11,061 nt of DNA from assembly GCA_963634795.1 (NCBI GenBank), contig CAVHDO010000044.1, positions 1-11,061 of the forward strand, given 5' to 3'. The DNA comes from UBA1822 sp963634795 (GTDB taxonomy: Bacteria > Bacillota > Negativicutes > Veillonellales > Dialisteraceae). Under the pieces are notes generated by a model. That model made no database searches. It saw nothing but the letters and a program-made list of their open reading frames with translations, and was not told where the DNA came from. Numbering within the stretch: position 1 is the first letter of the stretch; every line of letters starts with the position of its first letter. The translations under genes were made by a program, and so were the position numbers. This document shows, piece by piece, positions 6,262 through 11,061 of this stretch.

Positions 6262-8531
6262 AGCTTGGCCTCCTTTTTCAAAAGCGGCAGGAAGAGTGTG
6301 CAGCGGAGGGCGGTCTTGTCATTGGCGACGGCACGCGAAAGGGCCGCTTTCGTCGTGACGAGAATGGTGTGGCGGCCGGCGCGCGTGATGCCGGTGTAGA
6401 GAAGATTGCGCTGGAGCATCGGATATTGCGAGGACAGGAGGACGAGGATGACGCGCTCGTATTCGCTCCCCTGGCTCTTGTGCACGGTGACGGCGTAGGC
6501 GAGCTGCAATTCATCCGTTTCCGGGAAATCGTAGACAATTTCTTGCTCGGGGAAACGTACGAAGACTTTTTTGACGGCGCGCGGCGCATCTTCTTCTTCG
6601 TCCGGCTCGTCGTCGGCGAAATCATAGGAAACGGGCTCCGCTTCCGGCGTTTCCTGTATTTCCTGTGCGTCCTGTATGTCCTGCTCCGGCTCTTCCTCGA
6701 TTTCCTGTTCCTTCCGGCCTTCCCAATTCACCGCCCAGACGGTGCCGATGTCGCCGTTGTAAACTTCTTTTTCGTAATTGTTGCGCCGCTGCATGACTTT
6801 GTCGCCGCAGCGGAAGGGCGCTTTCGTCTGCGCCGCTTCGCGCACGGCGTCCTGGATGCCGGCATTGAGCTTGTCGACGCCGCACGCGCCGCGGTACATG
6901 GGCGAGAGGACTTGCATATTCCAGAGGGTCGTCTCGTCCTCGCCGTAGCTATAGTTTTCGCAGAGCGCCATGACGGTGCGATAGGCTTCGTCGTCATTTT
7001 CAACGTAGACGATGTCCATGCCGTTTTCGGAAACGGGGAGCTCGCCCTTCAAAATGCGCGCGGCGTTCGTGACGATGCCGCTGCCTTCGGATTGGCGGAA
7101 AATTTGCGTGAGGCGCACGACGGGAATGTCGCCCCAAGCGATGAGGTCCTTGAGCGGGTTTCCCGGACCGACGGGCGGGAGCTGATCGATGTCGCCGACG
7201 AGGATGAGCCGCGCTTTGTCTTTGATGGCGCAAAGAAGATGATAAAAAAGGGAAATATCGAGCATGGAGGCTTCGTCGACGATGATGAGGTCTTCGTCGA
7301 GCGGCGCGGATTCGTCCACCATGAAAAGGGTCTTGCCGCGCGCCATTTCGGCTTCCAGTGCGCGGTGAATGGTCTGCGCGGTTTTCCCCGAGGCGGTGGC
7401 GAGGCGTTTGGCGGCGCGTCCGGTGGGCGCCACGAGCCGCACGGTCGCGCCGTATTGCTCCGCGGCGGTGATAATGGCGCGGATGAGCGTCGTCTTGCCG
7501 GTGCCGGGTCCGCCCGTAATGACGAGAAGGCCGGATTGCATCGCTTGCTCCACGGCTTCACGCTGCTCGGCGGCGAGCGTAATCCCGTGTTCTTTTTCAA
7601 AAGCTTCGATGGAAAGCTTCGGGTTTCCTATTTCCTTCGCGCTTTGCAGGCGGCGGATGTGCTCGGCGGCCTCCGTTTCCGCCTCATAGAGCGCAGGCGT
7701 GTAGAGATAATAGCATTCGCCGTAGAAAACGGCCTGGATGTCCCCGTCGCTCACCGCATCGGAAACGGCGGTGCGCACGGTCGCTTTCTCCAAATCCAAG
7801 AGCGATGACACGTTTTCGATGATTTGCCACGCGGGGAGGCAAGTGTGACCGGCGGTCGCGAATTGATTGAGCGTATAGAAAACGGCGGCCCGGATGCGCT
7901 CGGCGTCGCAGGGGTCGATCCCCTCCTCCATCGCCAAGCGATCCACCTGCGTGAATCCCATGCCGGAAATATCGCGCACCATGCGATAGGGCTCGGACGA
8001 AAGGACGGTCTCGAGCGACTCGCCGTATGTTTTTTCCAAGACGGCGGCGAAACGCGCGGGGATGCCGGCTCTTTGGAGGCGAAGAATCAAGTGGCGGAGG
8101 CGATTGGACGATTGCCAAGACGCGCGAATGGACGCCAATTTCTTTTTTCCGATGCCCGGAATGGAAAGGAGCGCTTCGGGGCGCGTGTCCAAAATGTCGA
8201 TGGTTTCCTTGCCGAAACGGTGCACGATGACTTTGGCGAGCTGCGGGCCGATGCCGCGAATTTGTCCCGACGCCAAATAAGTTTCCATCTCGGCGGCGGT
8301 CGTCGGGCGTCTCTCCGTCATCGTCTCGGCGCGAAATTGCCGCCCGTAGCGCGGATGAATCTGCCAGCGCCCGGACACTTCCACCGCCGCATTCTCGGCC
8401 GGCACGCCCACCTCGCCCGCGACGGTGACGCGTTTCTCCGAATCTTTCAGGCACAATAAAAAGACGGCGTACGTCTCATCGTCACCGGCAAAAATGACCC
8501 TCTCGACCGTACCCGTCAACTGTTCTTTCAT
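6258..8531 (-). CDS. recD2: RecD2 family ATP-dependent DNA helicase
   Basis: RecD2 is a 5'-3' superfamily 1B helicase found without RecB/RecC; in Bacillus and Deinococcus it is linked to fork progress, mismatch tolerance and recombination control. The 757-residue protein has the RecD2-type N-terminal domain with helix-hairpin-helix motifs (IRGIGPQLA 91-99, LLSIPGIGKKKLA 121-133). Walker A is GGPGTGKTT (340-348), Walker B VDEAS (418-422), followed by GDIDQLPPVGPG (446-457), then VTVHKSQGSEY (681-691) and YTGITRAGR (712-720). An acidic insert (about 605-652) interrupts the late SH3-like region. The ATG at 8529-8531 overlaps the upstream aroQ stop (ATGA); the frame is open further upstream, but only inside aroQ. 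comF follows with a 4-nt overlap. Confidence 0.96.
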   Translation of the reverse strand: MKEQLTGTVERVIFAGDDETYAVFLLCLKDSEKRVTVAGEVGVPAENAAVEVSGRWQIHPRYGRQFRAETMTERRPTTAAEMETYLASGQIRGIGPQLAKVIVHRFGKETIDILDTRPEALLSIPGIGKKKLASIRASWQSSNRLRHLILRLQRAGIPARFAAVLEKTYGESLETVLSSEPYRMVRDISGMGFTQVDRLAMEEGIDPCDAERIRAAVFYTLNQFATAGHTCLPAWQIIENVSSLLDLEKATVRTAVSDAVSDGDIQAVFYGECYYLYTPALYEAETEAAEHIRRLQSAKEIGNPKLSIEAFEKEHGITLAAEQREAVEQAMQSGLLVITGGPGTGKTTLIRAIITAAEQYGATVRLVAPTGRAAKRLATASGKTAQTIHRALEAEMARGKTLFMVDESAPLDEDLIIVDEASMLDISLFYHLLCAIKDKARLILVGDIDQLPPVGPGNPLKDLIAWGDIPVVRLTQIFRQSEGSGIVTNAARILKGELPVSENGMDIVYVENDDEAYRTVMALCENYSYGEDETTLWNMQVLSPMYRGACGVDKLNAGIQDAVREAAQTKAPFRCGDKVMQRRNNYEKEVYNGDIGTVWAVNWEGRKEQEIEEEPEQDIQDAQEIQETPEAEPVSYDFADDEPDEEEDAPRAVKKVFVRFPEQEIVYDFPETDELQLAYAVTVHKSQGSEYERVILVLLSSQYPMLQRNLLYTGITRAGRHTILVTTKAALSRAVANDKTALRCTLFLPLLKKEAKL
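6650..6685. repeat. 9-bp repeat inside recD2
   Basis: Four units of a 9-bp repeat (TTTCCTGTA, TTTCCTGTG, CGTCCTGTA, TGTCCTGCT) encode the tripeptide pattern QDI-QDA-QEI-QET within the acidic insert of RecD2 (residues about 617-628). The unit keeps the reading frame, so copy-number changes would only lengthen or shorten the insert. Confidence 0.75.
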
Positions 8532-8806
8532 CGTTTTTCTTCCCGAATTTCCTTTTGCCGCGTCTTGGAAGCGTCCATCAGCAGCCGATACCATTTGCGA
8601 AACAGCGGACGATTCGCCGCATCGGAAAGGAAACCGCAAAGCGCCTCGATGTTTTCCTCTTCGCGCGCGGCGTCGTAGATCGGCAAATTCTTCTGGATTT
8701 TCACTTGGGCGACGGAGGCGGACACGGCCATTCTCTTCTCAAAAAGCGCGGCCAATTCCGTATCAATCCCCCGAATCTCCTCCCGAAGCGCCTCCAATTC
8801 GTCCAT
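8528..8806 (-). CDS. aroQ: Monofunctional chorismate mutase, AroQ type
   Basis: The 92-residue all-helical protein fits the AroQ class, which converts chorismate to prephenate for phenylalanine and tyrosine synthesis. Aligned by eye with the E. coli P-protein mutase domain, the active-site residues are in place: R8 (LREEIRGID), R25 (FEKRMAV), K36 (VAQVKIQ), D45, R48 and E49 (YDAAREEE). Q84 is the likely glutamine near the C-terminus. No prephenate dehydratase or dehydrogenase domain is attached. The ATG follows AAAGGAGAG at a normal distance. The stop overlaps recD2, so it leads a three-gene unit. I found no good promoter upstream, where the repeat region begins 37 bases away. An AroQ-fold protein with another role cannot be excluded. 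Confidence 0.85.
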   Translation of the reverse strand: MDELEALREEIRGIDTELAALFEKRMAVSASVAQVKIQKNLPIYDAAREEENIEALCGFLSDAANRPLFRKWYRLLMDASKTRQKEIREEKR

Positions 8807-8842
8807 AATAGTCTCTCCTTTATTGCGCGGCTCGGCTTTTGT

Positions 8843-9060
8843 GTCTCATAGTGCGAGAGACGTCAGACAATCAGACGTCAAACGTCAGACAAAAAGCAGT
8901 ATAGTGTTGCGGATCAACTTTCGCGTCTCATAGTGCGAGAGAAGTCAGACCGTCAGACTTCAGACGTCAGACAAAGAGCAGTACACTGTTGCGGCTCAAC
9001 TTTCGCGTCTCATAGTGCGAGAGACGTCAGACTGTCAGACTTCAGACGTCAGACGGAAAG
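8843..9060. repeat. 82-bp tandem repeat, about 2.6 copies
   Basis: Units start at 8843, 8925 and 9007, exactly 82 bases apart. The first two are about 89% identical by my count (nine differences); the third is cut after about 50 bases, where it runs into a double-hairpin element. Each unit holds the near-palindrome GTCTCATAGTGCGAGAGAC (GTCTC paired with GAGAC), a GTCAGAC heptamer array, and a segment resembling GCAGTAYASTGTTGCGG. It is non-coding and lies just upstream of the aroQ start. Confidence 0.9.
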
Positions 9061-9108
9061 CGGATGCGCTTCGCGCGTTTTTTTATAAAATGCGGCGAAG
9101 CCGCCACC
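9026..9108 (+). repeat. Heptamer array plus double-hairpin element, copy B
   Basis: Four GTCAGAC-type heptamers (9026-9054) lead into the element at 9062-9108: GCGC-TTC-GCGC, seven T, ATAAAA, then GCGGC-GAA-GCCGC and CACC. It is the same design as copy A at 209-259 in the opposite orientation, with a core four bases shorter. Both outward readings give a hairpin followed by a T-rich run. Confidence 0.8.
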
Positions 9109-9153
9109 GACTAAGCCTTCCTTTGGAGGAAGGTGCCCGTAAGGGCGGATGAT
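9109..9153. repeat. Palindromic linker between copies B and C
   Basis: Two small hairpins stand in a row: CCTTCCT-TTGG-AGGAAGG and GCCC-GTAA-GGGC. Similar short palindromes occur dispersed in intergenic DNA of several Bacillota as I remember it, but I cannot search for copies here. No gene is visible. Confidence 0.5.
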
Positions 9154-9236
9154 GGGTCGCCGAAGGCGCAATATAAAAAATCGTCGCGAAGCGACACCAC
9201 TAAAATCTGACGTCTGACCATCTGATGTCTGACGTC
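9154..9236 (-). repeat. Heptamer array plus double-hairpin element, copy C
   Basis: Read on the minus strand, a GTCAGAC-type array (9206-9236) leads through AGATTTTAGTG into GTCGC-TTC-GCGAC, GATTTTTTATA and then GCGCC-TTC-GGCG. The design and the CAGATTTTAG junction match copy A. Copies B and C face each other and so form a large imperfect inverted repeat. Confidence 0.75.
9173..9198 (-). terminator. Probable terminator after proS
   Basis: Within copy C, GTCGC-TTC-GCGAC is followed by GATTTTTTATA on the minus strand, about 85 bases after the proS stop. It is the first hairpin with a T-run behind proS; the bases between (9237-9282) hold only a T-run without a clear stem. The stem is short (5 bp), so its strength is uncertain. 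Confidence 0.5.
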
Positions 9237-9282
9237 TCAATCCTGCCTGACAAAAAAGCCAATCACACCCTATATCTCTCTA

Positions 9283-11007
9283 TCACTCATTCTCCGCGAA
9301 CAATTTCGCCAGGATTTCCGTCACTTTCTCCTTGCATTCCTCTATCGGCACCTCGACCGTTTCACCCGTCCTGCGGAGACGGACTTCCGCGCGGCCCGTT
9401 TCCAAGAAATTCTTGCCCAGCGTCACGCGCACCGGGTAGCCGATGAGATCCGCATCTTTGAATTTGATGCCCGCGCGTTCGTTCCGATCATCCAGGACCA
9501 CTTCATCCGCGATTTCCTCAAAAGACTCGTAAAGATTCTTCGCCGCGGCCATCACCTGCTCGTCCTTGTTGTTCGCCGGGACGATGACGACCTGGTACGG
9601 CGCGATGGCGACCGGCCAGATGATGCCGTCGTCGTCGTGGCTCTGCTCGATCGCCGCCGCCATCGTGCGAGACACGCCGATCCCGTAGCTTCCCATGACC
9701 ATCGGCTGCGATTTCCCATTCTGATCCAGATACGTGCAGCCGAGCGCCGCACTGTATTTCGTGCCGAGCTTGAAGACCTGCCCGACCTCGATGCCCTTTT
9801 TGATTTCAATCTCGCCGCCGCATTTCGGGCAGACGTCCTTCTCCGTGATCATCCGAATCGTCGCGACGCGCACATCTCCGAAATCCCGCGCCGGATTCAC
9901 GTGAATATAATGCATATCCTTCTCGTTTCCGCCGCAGCACGCATCCTGCATTTCCATGACCGACGAATCGACGACGATATCGAAATCCTTGACTTTTTTG
10001 AGCCCGATGGGGCTGATGTATCCCGCGACGAGCCCGCAACGCGCCAAATCCTCTTCGGACGCCATCGCGACCGTTTCCGCTTGGTACAAATGCTGCAAGA
10101 GCACCTCATTCACTTCGTGATCGCCGCGCACCATCGCGAGCACCACCGTGTCATCCAGCTTGTATACGACCGCCTTCACCGACTGCGTGACCGGCGACTT
10201 CAGATAATCGCAGACCATCTCAATCGTGTGCTGCCCGGGCGTCGCGACCATTTCCTTTTCCTTTGTATTCACGATGCCTTCGGAAACCGTCTTCGGCACC
10301 GCCGCTTCCGTATTCGCCGCGAAATCGCAATGCTTGCAGTACACGATATCCGCTTCCCCGCTCTCCGCGAGCGCCTCGAATTCGTGCGTGAGACTGTTTC
10401 CAATCGCCCCGCCATCCGCCAAAACGGGACGGAAATGCAGCCCGCAACGCGTGAAAATCCGCGTGTACGCATCGTACATCGTCCAATACTGCCGGTCGAG
10501 CCCCTCATCGTCCGCGTCAAAAGTGTAGCAATCCTTCATGATGAATTCGCGCCCGCGCATGAGCCCGAAACGCGGCCGCAACTCGTCGCGATATTTATTC
10601 GCAATCTGATACAGGGAAACCGGGAGCTGCTTGTAGGACGACGTGTCCATGTGCACGAGCATCGTCACGAGCTCTTCGTGCGTCGGCCCCATGCAATATT
10701 CGCGCCCGTGCCGATCCTTCAGCCGGAACATTTCCTCGCCGTACACCGTCCAGCGCCCCGTTTCCTTCCAAATCTCCGACGGTTGCACAATCGGCATCGC
10801 GATCTCCTGCGCGCCCGTCTTATTCATTTCCTCGCGGATAATCGCGGAAATTTTCTGCAGCGTCCGCCACGCAAGCGGCATATACACGTAAACGCCGCTC
10901 GCAATCTTGCGGATCATCCCCGCCTTGAGCATATAAATATGGCTGGCCACCACGGCCTCCGCCGGAATCTCCCGCAATGTGGGGCTGTACAATCTGGATG
11001 CTAACAT
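9283..11007 (-). CDS. proS: Prolyl-tRNA synthetase, bacterial type with editing domain
   Basis: This class II aminoacyl-tRNA synthetase charges tRNA-Pro and hydrolyses mischarged Ala-tRNA-Pro. The 574 residues show motif 1 ending in the MPIVQP region (71-76), motif 2 around YRDELRPRFGLMRGREF (139-155) and motif 3 GSYGIGVSR (439-447). The editing (INS) domain is inserted between motifs 2 and 3 (about 225-405), and an anticodon-binding HGTP domain lies at the C-terminus (about 470-565). Two CxxC pairs are present (CKHC 224-227, CPKC 393-396). The ATG follows GGGAGGAA by five bases. The gene has its own promoter and is separated from the downstream aroQ unit by repeats and a probable terminator. 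The short leader leaves no room for a T-box. Confidence 0.98.
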   Translation of the reverse strand: MLASRLYSPTLREIPAEAVVASHIYMLKAGMIRKIASGVYVYMPLAWRTLQKISAIIREEMNKTGAQEIAMPIVQPSEIWKETGRWTVYGEEMFRLKDRHGREYCMGPTHEELVTMLVHMDTSSYKQLPVSLYQIANKYRDELRPRFGLMRGREFIMKDCYTFDADDEGLDRQYWTMYDAYTRIFTRCGLHFRPVLADGGAIGNSLTHEFEALAESGEADIVYCKHCDFAANTEAAVPKTVSEGIVNTKEKEMVATPGQHTIEMVCDYLKSPVTQSVKAVVYKLDDTVVLAMVRGDHEVNEVLLQHLYQAETVAMASEEDLARCGLVAGYISPIGLKKVKDFDIVVDSSVMEMQDACCGGNEKDMHYIHVNPARDFGDVRVATIRMITEKDVCPKCGGEIEIKKGIEVGQVFKLGTKYSAALGCTYLDQNGKSQPMVMGSYGIGVSRTMAAAIEQSHDDDGIIWPVAIAPYQVVIVPANNKDEQVMAAAKNLYESFEEIADEVVLDDRNERAGIKFKDADLIGYPVRVTLGKNFLETGRAEVRLRRTGETVEVPIEECKEKVTEILAKLFAENE

Positions 11008-11043
11008 AATTTCCTCCCGCCTCTTTTGACAAAAATTTGTTTT

Positions 11044-11049
11044 ATTATA
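11044..11049 (-). promoter_or_regulatory. -10 element of the proS promoter
   Basis: A perfect TATAAT on the minus strand lies about 36 bases before the proS start codon. The matching -35 box would fall just outside the window, so the promoter is only half visible. The implied leader of about 30 bases carries just the ribosome binding site. Confidence 0.55.
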
Positions 11050-11061
11050 AAACTTTTGAGG

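Noticed and set aside
8532..8639. N-terminal extension of RecD2
   Set aside because: The extra 36 residues are read inside aroQ in another frame; the ATG overlapping the aroQ stop gives the normal RecD2 N-terminus.
8898..8903. TATACT as -10 of an aroQ promoter inside the 82-bp repeat
   Set aside because: No acceptable -35 lies 16-18 bases upstream; TTGATC is only 8 bases away, and the second repeat copy has lost the motif.
11008..11061. T-box leader for proS
   Set aside because: The -10 element stands only about 36 bases before the start codon, leaving no room for a T-box; a second distant promoter outside the window cannot be excluded.

Overview
The window is a housekeeping stretch of a Gram-positive-type (Bacillota) chromosome, and every convincing gene reads on the minus strand. 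The order rimP-nusA-ylxR-ylxQ-infB, the ProRS with an inserted editing domain, RecD2 without RecBC partners, and strong AGGAGG ribosome binding sites all point to Bacillota. My best guess is a moderately GC-rich member of the Negativicutes (Selenomonas/Megasphaera/Dialister-like). That placement is inference from gene order and style; no rRNA or other marker is present.

Read in the direction of transcription (right to left): proS (9283-11007) with its -10 element at the right edge; a 476-bp repeat-filled gap; a translationally coupled trio aroQ-type chorismate mutase, recD2 and comF (8806-5608), in which each junction overlaps by 4 nt; a 290-bp gap with a good extended -10 promoter and a leader hairpin; the rimP-nusA-ylxR-ylxQ-infB operon (5317-463), closed by a very strong terminator at 408-452; a 440-bp gap full of repeats; and a new promoter, ribosome binding site and the first seven codons of another gene at the left edge.

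The infB operon joins transcription elongation and termination (NusA), 30S maturation (RimP), RNA-binding accessory proteins (YlxR/RnpM, YlxQ) and initiation (IF2). The second operon mixes an aromatic amino acid enzyme, a DNA helicase linked to replication fork and mismatch tolerance, and a competence/phosphoribosyltransferase-like protein; the functional link between these is unclear.

The unusual content is not in the genes. The gaps contain several sequence-unrelated 7-bp tandem repeats (AGCAGTG, GTCAGAC, AAGCTCC, and a short GAAGAGY run). They also contain three copies of a small palindromic element built like two back-to-back intrinsic terminators sharing one A/T core, each copy next to a GTCAGAC array, and an 82-bp tandem repeat. 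Across the whole window the hexamer GTTTCC/GGAAAC is strongly over-represented (about 39 by eye against roughly 5 expected), in several reading frames and both orientations, which looks like a genome-wide signal word. I see no defence system, prophage, CRISPR array, insertion sequence or RNA gene.
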